From Trematomus loennbergii (Eukaryota > Chordata > Actinopteri > Perciformes > Nototheniidae), in contig JAAOOA010000127.1 in NCBI GenBank assembly GCA_012861695.1, positions 27,990,502 to 28,054,501 of the forward strand: a stretch of DNA of 64,000 nt, written 5' to 3'. A program made the translations under genes and the position numbers. The notes under the pieces are model-generated. The model worked only from the letters and a program-made list of their open reading frames with translations. It had not been told where the DNA came from and did not search any database. Below are positions 51,254 to 60,967 of the stretch, piece after piece (within the stretch, counting starts at the first letter, position 1; every line of letters begins with the position of its first letter).

Positions 51254-52070
51254 CAGTGTTAGGTGTAACGCATTACAAAAGTAACGGAGTAATGTAACGC
51301 ATTACTAATTAAATGTGGGTAATATACCACCCGTTACAACACATTTTAACCCGGAATTAAACGGTGTTTTGTTTTTAAGAATTTACCAACATCGCGAGAC
51401 ATTCCGACACCAGAGAAACATTGTGCGGGTAGATTAGTAAACCTGGTGTTTACCCTTCAGGCTCATCAAGATCCCTCCGCTTCGCATCGGGTTCCCTGAT
51501 CAGCCTGTCGGGTGTTCTTTTCCCCATAATGACCGCCTCGCTGCACATTATCCCGCTTATTACACGGCCATATACTGAACGAATTACAGAGCCCATTCCG
51601 TGTTCCTGTTATTGTTTACTTCCTCTCTGCCTTCGTCTGGTGATTTATCTGACGTCCAGCGCTCCGTCTTTTAACCTCTTTTCCTTTCTCTTTCTTGACC
51701 CTCCTTAGCAACCTTCATTATAGTCCTTGACAGTGGTCTGTACTACTGTATTAACAACGTGTCACATGTTAAGAATGTACAATCAGAAAGCGAGTATTCA
51801 ACTAACCTGTATAATAAAAGTTGTTATGCTATACCACATTGTCCTTCACTGGATGTATAATGAGCTGCACTAAACTACATTTTAGCATTTAAAATACCTA
51901 GCCATTCTTTTTAGGTTATTTTGGTGAAAGTAACTCAAAAGTAATATAAAAGTAGTGTAACTCATTACATTTCAGAGACAGTAATATTGTAATGTAACTT
52001 ATTACTTTAAAAAGACAGTAATAAGTCATATGTACTGTATTACATTTTGGAAGTAACTTGCCCAACACTG
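51254..52070. mobile_element. hAT-type non-autonomous element, 817 bp
   Basis: Begins CAGTGTTAGGTGTAACGC and ends GTAACTTGCCCAACACTG, with a perfect 8-bp duplication ATGGTCAC at 51246-51253 and 52071-52078. The sub-terminal parts are rich in GTAATGTAAC motifs. No coding frame. Confidence 0.88.
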
Positions 52071-52626
52071 ATGGTCACATATTTTCATACATCTCCTCTC
52101 ATCTGGGAATTAATAAATCATCCATGAACAGTTGACTAATCATGTATTACTTTGAGTGTTTATAGCAGGGACACGGCATGTCGATGGTTTCTCACATTTT
52201 CCTTGTATTTCCTCTGAACTTCCTTGTGTGGTTTGGGTTTGTTTGGATGCACAATATTGTAAATGTTGTGTATTTGCCCCGGTGCACACTTGGCATTCAT
52301 CCGTGGAAACAAATAGGATCAACTGTATCCTGTTTTTCAATTTCACCCTTATTGAATGAGCTCATTATCAACGTATTATCATCCTGAAACCGAAGTGACT
52401 TTATTTATCCTCCATTCAAGTGCTTTTTTAGCTGTCTGTGATTTGTCTGGCAACACTGCACCTTAAATACATACAGGAATGTTATTGTTAGTAAAACACA
52501 AGTTAAGACTGTAATTATGCATTTGCATGATATTTATCTGCTCCAGTTTGTGCATTTAAAATGATTTATGTGAAGTTAATGTTTGATTTCCTGTTCCAGC
52601 TCTTTCCAAATACTATGTGATTCAAG

Positions 52627-52660
52627 TTAGGGTTAGGGTTCGGGGTTAGGGTTAGGCTTA
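52627..52660 (+). repeat. Interstitial TTAGGG array in one duplicate unit
   Basis: Five TTAGGG-like units; the homologous position at about 53567 has only one. Confidence 0.75.
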
Positions 52661-53007
52661 TTTAATTTTTCTTGTGGTTTCATGTTCCTTTATTCATCGA
52701 TCCCTAAAGTACTAGGCTACACATTTCACTCAGTAAGTAACCCACTGAAGAGCAACCCAGAACAACCAATCCTCTACAAATGAGAGTTCATTGCCTTGAT
52801 GAAGTGCAACTTAGAAATACTTTCAAAAGATCTGAGAAAAAGTACAATTTTCCACAGTTGGTCCAGGATCTGAGCGTCAAACCTTATGTTCTTTAGCCCT
52901 TATGATGTATTATGTGTCTCAGAAGCAGCATGAAACCATTCCATCACCATTTCTCACTAATGGAAACCCATTGGAATGGAAATTTGATGGAAAACACTTA
53001 GTGTATA

Positions 53008-53414
53008 AAGTTTCCGTTAGAATATTTTTTCGCCGGTCAACATGTCCGTTAAAGTTGAAATCTTCCGGACAAAATGAGAAAAGTGCCGGTCAAAGGACTT
53101 CGTTGTTATTTCGTTGTTATAGCAGCATTATGCATTTGTTTACATGCCCACCGGAGGCATTACCAACAGATCAACGCACAATCAACCCATACAGGACATC
53201 TCTTTCTCCACATTAAGAGTTAGACATTAGAATTGACTATTCTTGTCTGTCACATACTCTTCTTGTCTGTCACATAAGTGGTGCAACTGATGCGGTATTG
53301 TGCTAAGGGGTAATCATTTTGACCAGACATTTTGACCGGAGAGATTTAGATTTGCCGGTCTTCAGCATATTTTACTGGTCATAGTCCGTTAATTACCGGC
53401 TAACGGGAACTCTG
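53008..53414. mobile_element. Probable hAT-type MITE
   Basis: About 407 bp. GTGTATA flanks both sides (53001-53007, 53415-53421). The ends AAGTTTCCGTTAG and CTAACGGGAACTCTG are imperfect inverted repeats. The element interrupts one unit of a diverged tandem duplication. Confidence 0.6.
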
Positions 53415-55329
53415 GTGTATACTTGTAAATGGATTCAGCCTTCAATTGGAAACTTTTGGTATTGTACTTTTATTCACCAGACCAGTTAAAGTGGGCATCA
53501 ATTACGTCCAAAAAGTGACACCTCAGTGGCTTAAAGTAATGCTTTGCCACTACAATTCAAGTTAGGGTTACTAATTATGTTCAACTTCTCTTTATTTTAC
53601 TTTTCTTGTGGTTTCATGTCCCTTTACTCAACAATCCCTAAAAAAGTTGGCTATAGGCCTACATAATTTCACTCAGTAAGTCACCCACTGAAGTACAACC
53701 AGTCTTCTACAAATGACAGATCATTGCCTTACTGAGGGGCAACTGAGACTTACTTTCAAACCGAGAAATCCATAGTTGGTCCAGAATTTGAGTCAAACCT
53801 TAAGATTGTTTTGCCCCTATGATGTTTAATGTGTCTCAGGAGCAGCAGAAAGAAGATGCTGTCAGTTTCTCAAAGGCAATTTACCAATTTTCCTCAATGG
53901 AAACCTATTAAAACCACACATCCTTGTTATGAAACTCTGCTTTGACTCTTCAACAGGTCATTGTTTGACACTTCAATGCTGTTCTGACAACCCTAAGCAT
54001 GACATCAAGTGTGAAAACCTTATGTACTCGTGTTTTTCCCTTGTCATTTTCACTATTTTAGATGTTCTTTCTCCTTTGAGTCAATAGTTAGAGCAAATAA
54101 ACAAACCACCTGCTGTGGCGTATGCCCAAGAGTTCACATTTATCACCGGTTCAAACTTTTTTAGATGCTCGAGTCAGACCTGAGAGCTCCACTGAAACTT
54201 TATTCGAGATAATTATGTTGCCATCTATTGGAGAGCTTCAGTAAAAGCAAGAGAAGCCCAAAATGCTCAGTCAGTCTTCATGTCTGCTATAAGAGCAGTA
54301 AAGGTAACTCAGATGATGATTTTACTGTAAGTTATATCTAAAAATAAAGAATAATATGTTGTTTTCTCAGAAATGTATTTCTTTCTCTGCACTGATGCCA
54401 AAAAGACCATCTCCTGTGGAAGATTCTTAAAAAAAACGCTTTTGCTTCTGCTGAATGATTATCCTGAGTGGCCATATATCCCGATTCTGATTCAAAAGAG
54501 TGGTCTTTATTTAGAAGAAGAACAAGTCTGACTGCAGTTTTGGCTGCCGTTTATTAAGCAATTACCCATGCAGGTTGTTTTTTTTCTTGGATCATCATTT
54601 GTCTCAACATATCCATGCTGCTGTGGTGTCATTCAGAAAATACTCCCAATAAAACTGATGTGTTTACACCTGCAGACTGTCGCTGCATACAAAGTGACCC
54701 AGACAGTAGTGTGTGAATGTGGACTGGTTCAATACGTTTGCAGAATAATACATAGATAAATGGACATTTCTAGGAAGTGATAGTGCATTTGTCAGTGGGA
54801 AATACATTTCTAACAAATCTATTTGCGTAAGGTCCCGTTTTGCCATTTGATTGGACGTTATTAATTAATATTCCAGCAATTCATGTACAAATCTAAGCTT
54901 CTCATAATGTAATAGTTCACGTCTTTCTAAACCTAAATACTTAAAAACCTTTGAAGAACAACACAAGTACCCCAAACCCGAGTGTAATCTAAAATACATT
55001 TTAATCTTGCTGAAATTAGTTTTTCACAATATTGTTTACATTATTAATCTTCGTTCTCTTCTTCCTCGCTCAGGTCTTCTTTACCGTCTCCAAACAGAAC
55101 TGTACAATCATGTTCATGTAAATTGGTCTACATCAAGGCACAAGACAACAGCCGTTGTGGGGGGGGCCTTGGGTAGGCTGATCTTTAATGGCGTCCCTCT
55201 GGCACACAGAAAAACAGGGTACCCTCGGGAAGGAAAGGGAGATATGGAGGATGTATGGATCTCAAATGGGGAGGTGGTCTCATAGAAATGTGCTCTAACG
55301 AGGTGAAGGAGGGAAAACAATAAGGTGAT

Positions 55330-55662
55330 AACAACTGCAGCTTTCATTTTATTTTCCAATGATACTCATGTATAAAAAAGAGGAACCATTAGGGTATTTT
55401 TTTTTCTTCAGGAGTTCATTTGTTCATGTACATAAAGTAAAGTGCTTTTTTTCTCATTTTTTTCTCTTATTTGCCAAAAGCAAAAGGTTTCACTAACAGG
55501 ATGGAGATGGGAACGAGAAAGTCCAGTGGCGTCTCTTTTTTCCCCGTAACAATGTGAGGGAGTGGGTAAAGGGCCAGTTCAGTGTTTTTATTTTCTGCTT
55601 TGTTTTTGTTGATTTTTGTTCTCAGGGTTTTTTTCTGGTGTTTTCTTGTCTGGGTTCAACCA
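55330..55662 (-). other. calca: calca exon 6: 3'UTR of the CGRP transcript
   Basis: A long CTTT-rich polypyrimidine tract ends in CAG at 55663. The following about 330 nt are A-rich without a conserved frame and contain AATAAA at 55348-55353. Vertebrate CGRP mRNAs end in a non-coding last exon joined to the CGRP exon, and this is the only strong acceptor plus poly(A) signal downstream of 56530. The right-hand boundary is well supported; the left is estimated from the poly(A) signal. Confidence 0.6.
55348..55353 (-). terminator. Probable poly(A) signal of the CGRP transcript
   Basis: The minus strand reads GGAAAATAAAATG. An earlier AATAAA at 55587-55592 is possible but would make a last exon of only about 90 nt. 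Confidence 0.45.
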
Positions 55663-55666
55663 CTGA

Positions 55667-55697
55667 AAGAAAGAAAGACAAGAAAGAAAGAAAGACA
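55667..55697 (-). repeat. (CTTT)n tract forming the acceptor of calca exon 6
   Basis: GAAA repeats on the plus strand; on the coding strand they make a long polypyrimidine tract ending in CAG at 55663. Confidence 0.7.
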
Positions 55698-55903
55698 ATT
55701 AATATACATACAGCTTTTGAAAGGACTACACTAACTGGTATTCATCAATAGTCCATTTTAAATTATTACACGATGAACCAAATAAGATTTTAATCCATTT
55801 ATCATCAAATGAATACGAAAAAATCAACTCAGGTGTTATTGCCTAAAACAGTTTTTATAAATCTGGGTTTTATTTGTATGTTATGAGCTGTTTGAATATT
55901 TAA

Positions 55904-56284
55904 AGGTGGGGTAGGTAATTTTGGAGAAACCAGCTCGAGTGCGGTAGAATTTGAAAATACACAACCGGAAGAAATCTGCCACTTCCTTACAGAGCCCCTC
56001 CTCCAACACACACGAACGCGCACATGACCAATGAGGGCACGAGATAAGTTTGTGCACAGATGGAAGGCTGACAGGCAGGTAGGCCATCCAGTTATTTTAG
56101 CCGGCCGGCTCAAATGATTGGTCGTGCTTTTTACAGTATTACGGCTTCCACAGATGAAATTGTTATATGGATTTTTTGTCAAAGCACTTAAGATATTCAT
56201 TGCTATCGGGATGTTAAGAGCATTCCATGGAATATAACAAAAAGTGTATCTCGAGCCGGTTTCTCAAACTTACCTACCCCACCT
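55904..56284 (-). mobile_element. TTAA-flanked MITE, family D copy 2, in calca intron 5
   Basis: 381 bp, the same length as the copy at 13177 but inverted relative to it. TTAA at 55900-55903 and 56285-56288. It lies between the CGRP exon and the terminal 3'UTR exon. Confidence 0.88.
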
Positions 56285-56530
56285 TTAAGTTTGAATCTTT
56301 AATATTACAACTTTGTTGGCATTGTCTTAGTTGGCAAATGAAAAACCCAATGTATTAGTATGATTATCTTACTAATCACAAATGGTCAATCATAAACAAT
56401 ACATAAGCATGAGTACAATTGAAGAGATCTCATACAAAAAATAAGAGGTAGAATTAGAGAAGAAGGAGAAGAACTAGTACAACAATAAGTAGTAGAAGAA
56501 GTAACAGTAAAGAAGAAGAATTGTATTTAC

Positions 56531-56714
56531 CTTTTCCCTGAAGGTGTTGGAGTCTCACATCTGAACGTTTCTCCTCCGCCTCCCGAAGGCCTTGGCGCCG
56601 ACGTTGGTGGGGACGAAGTTGCTGTTTCCCATCCCCCCCGACCGGCTGAGGAAGTCCGCCAGGCGGTGGGTCACGCAGGTGGCCGTGTTGCAGGCTCGCT
56701 TCTGTGCTGTAACG
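56531..56714 (-). CDS. calca: calca exon 5: CGRP
   Basis: Coding 56555-56714; the rest is 3'UTR up to donor AAAAG|GTAAAT at 56530. The acceptor is gaagcag. After the split Ser the frame reads VTAQKR (dibasic cleavage), then a full 37-residue CGRP starting [15 protein letters not shown] and ending [10 protein letters not shown], then G for amidation, RRRR, NVQM and a stop. Cys2 and Cys7 of the ring, the amphipathic helix and the C-terminal Phe-amide are all present. There is no frame break. CGRP is a vasodilator and sensory neuropeptide acting on the CLR/RAMP1 receptor. The exon has no internal start codon in this frame, so it is only visible through the splice. Confidence 0.96.
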
Positions 56715-56974
56715 CTGCTTCAGGAGAACAAAACCGGGGTTAACGTCTGCTGTCACATTCATCAATAAGACACACAGTGCACACAGTTCATTGTATCAAC
56801 AGTAACGTGACACCAAAGGACATACAGGTAAAAATATGCATCAAGCCCTGAAAGCTTCAATCGCATATTTTCTTGTGATTTTTCTTACCTTTAAACTCGT
56901 TGAGAACTTCAGAGATAATTTTAAACCCATTGACTGTGTTAAAGAACCCCTAAGAATGAAAATGAGCTAAGGCT

Positions 56975-57385
56975 TCCTGGTAGAAAAATACGTTTATTGA
57001 ACAAGAAACATGGTGTCGCATGAGTGGATAATTTATTAATGGTTCGATTAAGTGATCTCTCTCAACTCTTGGATTTCAGAGCTGTGAATTGCCATCAGAT
57101 GACTCCACGCACAGTACACAGAGATGGCTTCTGGATTACATTTATGAAAACTAAGTCTGATTGTCTCAAATTAAAGGGACAAAGTATTTTCTGGCAAAAA
57201 AAAAGTAAACAGGGAAAGGAGAATTAACAGAAAAGTCGGTTGCAGTTAAAGGTATTATTCTTCTCATGTCAATCAAGCAGGAAAAATCAACATGCACTTG
57301 CCGATGCAGAAACAAAAAAGGAAGAACTTTGAGGAGGAGGAAGAGAGAGGAGGAAGAAGAAAGAGATGCAGTAAAGGACAGGAGT
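56975..57385 (-). other. calca: 3'UTR of the calcitonin transcript
   Basis: About 410 nt follow the calcitonin stop, with no splice signal needed, and end at an AATAAA at 56993-56998. The end at about 56975 is an estimate of the cleavage point. A UGCAUG lies within it at 57291-57296. Confidence 0.6.
56993..56998 (-). terminator. Poly(A) signal of the calcitonin exon
   Basis: The minus strand reads TTCAATAAACG here, a canonical AATAAA between the calcitonin stop and the CGRP exon. Use of this internal site ends the calcitonin mRNA; skipping it allows the CGRP mRNA. Confidence 0.65.
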
Positions 57386-57574
57386 TTAGATGCTGTCAAA
57401 CGTCTCGCCGTAGCTTGCATAGCTGTCGCTCTCGGGCGCACTGCGCTTCTTTCCGGGCGTTCCTGCTCCCACGTTCGTGCGAGGGAACGTCTGCAACTTG
57501 TGCAGCTCCTGAGACAGTTTGCCCAACACCAGGTGCTGAGGTTGGAGCACCGCTTGGTGAGGTGCCTGTCCATG
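57386..57574 (-). CDS. calca: calca exon 4: calcitonin, with a 1-base deletion at Cys7
   Basis: The acceptor cccgacag ends at 57575. The exon opens MDRHLTKR, a dibasic site, then the hormone start CSNLST. At this point the codon for Cys7 has lost one base: ACCTGGTG is read where ACC TGC GTG is expected (gap at about 57529/57530). In the shifted frame Trp replaces Cys7 and about 120 unrelated residues follow, to a stop at 57166-57168. The other frame holds the rest of a normal fish calcitonin ([19 protein letters not shown], then VGAGTP), the amidation/cleavage signal GKKR, and a C-terminal peptide ending GETFDSI before TAA at 57386. As read, mature calcitonin cannot form its Cys1-Cys7 ring. 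The codons after the gap look under normal constraint, so a sequencing or assembly error is more likely than a true loss. Confidence 0.93.
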   Translation of the reverse strand, partial: HGQAPHQAVLQPQHLVLGKLSQELHKLQTFPRTNVGAGTPGKKRSAPESDSYASYGETFDSI

Positions 57575-58312
57575 CTGTCGGGGAGGGGAAACACAGAAAC
57601 ACATGCAGAGAACAGGCTCATAGGCATGGGAAAACATGCAGGAAAAATCGTATTCCTTTCATCACTCACCATTTATCTCACATGCATTTCAATCACATGC
57701 CATTGCAGGTAGAAACAAATAAGGACATTCCCCCCTTATAGCATCATGCTTTTCACCCCTTTTCACCATTCAAAGAACCTGTCTTCTACCCTTCATGCTC
57801 CATCCCCACCCCCGCCCAGTCAATCCCCTCTTGTCATATCTTCTACACCCACAGAAGGAACAGAAACCAGTCGCTTCCCACTGTCATGCAACTCCACTTA
57901 ATTGACATCATGCACACTTATTCGTTCCGTTAGGCACACACTGTTCACATGCCCCGCAGGCAGGCTGGAAATAGTAGTCCGTTCAAACAAAGTCAAAATC
58001 AAACTCATCCATGCGGGAGCGGGTTCATAACAGAGAATAGGGGGATTTCATGTTTTGTCTATTAGCGTCTTTTCTTGGAAACAATCTCTCTTCTAAGAAG
58101 TACATACCTCTACGCCTGATTGAACCCAAGTGGGGCGCTAAAAAGACTTCAGTTGGTGTTAAAGTGAGACCCAGATAATGACACGGTGCCTAAAAAGTCC
58201 TCGCCCTCCATTTTACCTTTTATTTTCCACTTTACATTTTCACATTCAGGTAAAATATTTCAGTTCCTGTTGAGGAAAGGTTATTTTTTAAAGGATTAAG
58301 ATATATGTGTAC
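57575..58312 (-). other. calca intron 3
   Basis: A 738-nt intron between the propeptide and calcitonin exons. It is pyrimidine-rich on the coding strand near exon 3 and holds several UGCAUG motifs near exon 4 (57602, 57635, 57681) plus one at 57909-57914. I see no repeat in it. Confidence 0.7.
57602..57607 (-). promoter_or_regulatory. UGCAUG (Rbfox) motif at -33 to -28 of the calcitonin exon
   Basis: TGCATG on the coding strand, 28-33 nt before the exon 4 acceptor junction. Further copies lie at 57635-57640 and 57681-57686. Fox-1/Fox-2 binding to UGCAUG upstream of and in exon 4 is known to repress the calcitonin exon in mammalian CALCA. The motif is seen; the function here is inferred. Confidence 0.55.
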
Positions 58313-58447
58313 CTGTTTCCTTCAGTCGCCTGCTGCTCCAGCTCCTCCGCCGTCATCTGAACAAACTCCTTCACGATGGCGTTGAGTAACCTTCGCGCCT
58401 CGTAGTCCGTGAGCGTGACTCGGTCTGACATGGACTCTAAACCCGGT
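58313..58447 (-). CDS. calca: calca exon 3: shared N-terminal propeptide
   Basis: A 135-nt exon with acceptor atcgcag and donor AG|GTACAC. It completes Arg from the split codon and then encodes [20 protein letters not shown], followed by [24 protein letters not shown]. This is the conserved spacer of fish preprocalcitonin/preproCGRP. It ends in AG (phase 2). Both candidate next exons start with C, so either splice makes Ser. This equal phase is what allows the alternative use of exon 4 (calcitonin) or exon 5 (CGRP). Confidence 0.95.
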
Positions 58448-59420
58448 CTGCGATGGATGGTTTAGGGGTCAGGTGGTTTGGGGGGGGAAGGAGGGAAGAA
58501 GAGGTATTGAGATTAAGCATTAAATCCTTCACTAGAATGATCACCTGCAGTTAAAAGGAGGGGTGGGGATGTGTTGGGGTGGGGTAGGCTCAGCTGCTGC
58601 TACTGGATGAGAGAGGGGGTCAGGAGGTTTTTTTTTTAGCTGGGACGTCACCAACTCTGAGAGGGATGACGTCTGAGTTGGAGGCCCCCGGCCAACGCGG
58701 GGAAACAATCTGCGGAGAGTGCCCCGTCCCTGAGAGCAGCCGCCTTTAGATTTATTACTAAATCGATGGCTTCATGGGAACAGGGCGGGGAGCGGCTTGA
58801 ATGGGCCTTCATATAAATATATAGATCTCATTAATCTCCCCCTTTTTCCCTGTCTTCTTTTACTTTTTTACTTATTTTTCTTTCTATTATGCCCTTTTTG
58901 AAAGAAGAGTAATTTTCATGTAATTGTAAATGTAAACAAATGTTGTTTATTGATTGGGAAACGACATATTTGAGATTTACATTATTATGATTTTTAGAAG
59001 TATGTGGTACACATTTTAGACCTTATATACCTCAACTGGAGTCAAGTTTTAATCTTGCTCATGCAAAGTGACAACATTAAGCTTCATAAACTATTCAAAT
59101 AAAATATAAAAATATGTTTAAAGTTGTGTGCATGCATATTATCACAGACTCTGTGTTGAAGACTATCATTAAAAGCTCCCATTTCTTTATATTTTTCTAG
59201 CAATATTGAAAATGGACAAGAAGACCAATTATACCAGATTCCTATAGTTAAAAAAAAAAGATTTAGCATCAACCCTCCTCTCTTTCCCACTGGTTTCTAG
59301 TGATTCTAACAATTTAGGAATTCTACATCCGTTACACTTTTCGACATATCTCAAGTTTCTGGTCAAATGCATGTTAGCCGTAAGTTTGAAGTGTACAAAT
59401 ATGAAAGTTTAGCGTCTCAC
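58448..59420 (-). other. calca intron 2
   Basis: A 973-nt intron with a GC-rich right-of-exon part (58448-58800) followed by AT-rich unique sequence. No mobile element is recognised. Confidence 0.7.
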
Positions 59421-59512
59421 CTGGCAGGGGCGGCTTGTGAGCAGTACATCTGGCAAATGACCAGGGCGTAGGCAACGAGGAAAGCAGAGATCTTCAACAT
59501 AACCATGGTCCC
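59421..59512 (-). CDS. calca: calca exon 2: signal peptide
   Basis: The acceptor ctgtgtag ends at 59513. The ATG at 59506 lies in GGACCATGG, a strong Kozak context. The 28 codons read MVMLKISAFLVAYALVICQM then YCSQAAPA, plus AG (phase 2); donor CAG|GTGAGA. This is a textbook signal peptide: a short basic n-region, a hydrophobic core, and small residues before the likely cleavage site. It matches the fish calcitonin/CGRP precursor. A second in-frame ATG two codons on could also serve, but the first has the better context. The exon is shared by both hormone transcripts. Confidence 0.95.
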
Positions 59513-59910
59513 CTACACAGCAAGAAAGACATCCCATCACCATCACCGTCACCATCACACACACCATCACACACACCGCTGTCTTTCACACTCACACACT
59601 GTTAAAATAAGTTTGCAAGTCACCCTCAAAATTCAGCAAAAATCGACATACATGTAGAAAATACAGGTTCTAGTTTGTCTGATCCTCCGATGCTGTTGGG
59701 AAGAAGTTGCAACAAGAAGAAAAACTGATTCCTGTCACTTCCCAGAAAGATCTACCCATGCCACTCTTTTATCTCGGGTCTCCTGCTGCTCATCCTGAGC
59801 CTCATAACGACCCTACTCTTCTTCTGCAAAACGATTTGTTCCTCTTCCAGCCAGGAGCTCAGGACAGGTAGTTCTCTCATGTCGCACGCTGCACAGTGAC
59901 ATGCATGTCT

Positions 59911-59941
59911 GTGTGTGTGTGTGTGGTGTGTGTGTGTGTGT

Positions 59942-60032
<91 letters not shown>
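59911..60032. repeat. (TG)n microsatellite in calca intron 1
   Basis: 122 bp with two GG interruptions near 59926 and 59942. Confidence 0.95.
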
Positions 60033-60033
<1 letters not shown>

Positions 60034-60199
60034 ATTGTGTGTGTATAAGGTAGGTGGGGGTCCGAGACTGTGTATGGCATGTATAGCACTTGCTCGCTCT
60101 GGAAGAGGAGGGGTGAAAAGGGAAGAGAGCGAGGGGGGGGGACTCCAAGCTTGCCAACTCCCTAAGGGACCAGTGCATTAGTGTAATGAGCTGCCAGCA

Positions 60200-60340
<141 letters not shown>

Positions 60341-60668
60341 CTCGTCCCTCCTGTCCATCTCTTCTTTGCTTTTCGCTGTTTCACTTGCTGTTCTTCATTT
60401 TAGCCCCTTTCTTTTTCTCTTTCTTGCCTTTTATCCTTATTTTTCTCTCTGTGTTGGTCTTCGGCCTTCACGGAGCAGCCCAACAGAATGAGTGGTGGTG
60501 AGGCTGGTGACCCCAGTGGTCACACTCCAATCCCATTACCAACACTATCACGTCACCACAGTCTAACAACGCAGTCACTCTGTATCTGATCCACTCACAT
60601 GCAAACAGCTTATCAGGTACATTAACAGTTCCATCACATCGCCCAAACATTTAAAAGTCAACACTTAC

Positions 60669-60786
60669 CTTCAGTGGTAATCACCCAGCGGAAGAAAAAA
60701 ATATATATATATATCTCTAGGTATCTCTAATGCAAAACACAATAAGTTGACTTTCTCTCAACTTGCAGAACAACTCTTGATTCTGT
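60669..60786 (-). other. calca: calca exon 1 (5'UTR, non-coding)
   Basis: The sequence downstream of the TATA box runs about 118 nt to a consensus donor (GAAG|GTAAGT) at 60668. It holds no ATG that opens the preprohormone frame, which agrees with the non-coding first exon of vertebrate calcitonin/CGRP genes. The 5' boundary is approximate. Near its 3' end it contains a short AT/A-rich stretch (about 60698-60714). Confidence 0.65.
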
Positions 60787-60811
60787 TGCATGCAGCGCCA
60801 ACGCACCAGCC

Positions 60812-60817
60812 TATATA
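60812..60817 (-). promoter_or_regulatory. TATA box of calca
   Basis: The minus strand reads GGGATATATAGGC here, a good TATA box. The 5'UTR exon with a clean donor follows, so transcription should begin near 60785-60790. The start site is inferred from spacing only. Confidence 0.65.
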
Positions 60818-60959
60818 TCCCACCACTTGGATTTGTGCATTGACTGTGTAGGTGTTTAATTATCCGCCAGCAGCCAATCACGTCGCTCTGATGCTATGGC
60901 GAGCCAATGGGACGCCTCCCCTCAGTCCTGGCTCACTAATAAGGGATATGGCTCTGCGC

Positions 60960-60967
60960 TGACGTCA
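60960..60967 (-). promoter_or_regulatory. Palindromic CRE (TGACGTCA) upstream of calca
   Basis: A perfect 8-bp cAMP response element lies about 145-150 bp upstream of the calca TATA box. cAMP control through a CRE is known for mammalian CALCA promoters. Whether this copy is used is inference from position and perfect match. Inverted CCAAT boxes (CCAAT on the plus strand near 60872 and 60905) lie between it and the TATA box. Confidence 0.6.

Larger units (their letters stand above)
52619..53935. repeat. Diverged tandem duplication, unit 1 split by a hAT element
   Basis: Segments of 52619-52975 recur at 53562-53912: TCTTGTGGTTTCATGT, TTTCACTCAGTAAGT, CTACAAATGA, CAGTTGGTCCAG-like, and ATGTGTCTCAG in the same order. 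Divergence is clear, so it is older than the 18.3-kb pair. Confidence 0.75.
46523..55329. other. Intergenic DNA between insc and calca
   Basis: Two tandem duplications (48945, 52619), hAT elements at 51254 and 53008, and the complete family E MITE. No supported exon. The segments 46.5-48.9 and 53.9-55.3 kb are unique with nothing recognised. Confidence 0.55.

Noticed and set aside
55114..55359. Small minus-strand frame with a signal-peptide-like start (MKAAVVITLLF)
   Set aside because: It begins at the poly(A) signal of the CGRP 3'UTR, shows no family match or dibasic/Cys pattern, and is best seen as chance.
57166..57672. 168-codon minus-strand frame across the calcitonin exon
   Set aside because: It mixes intron sequence, the start of calcitonin and the out-of-frame remainder after the one-base gap; not a separate gene.
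57266..57741. Plus-strand frames of about 148 codons over the calcitonin exon
   Set aside because: Opposite strand of a conserved exon, low-complexity Lys/Glu/Arg composition, no splice or promoter support.
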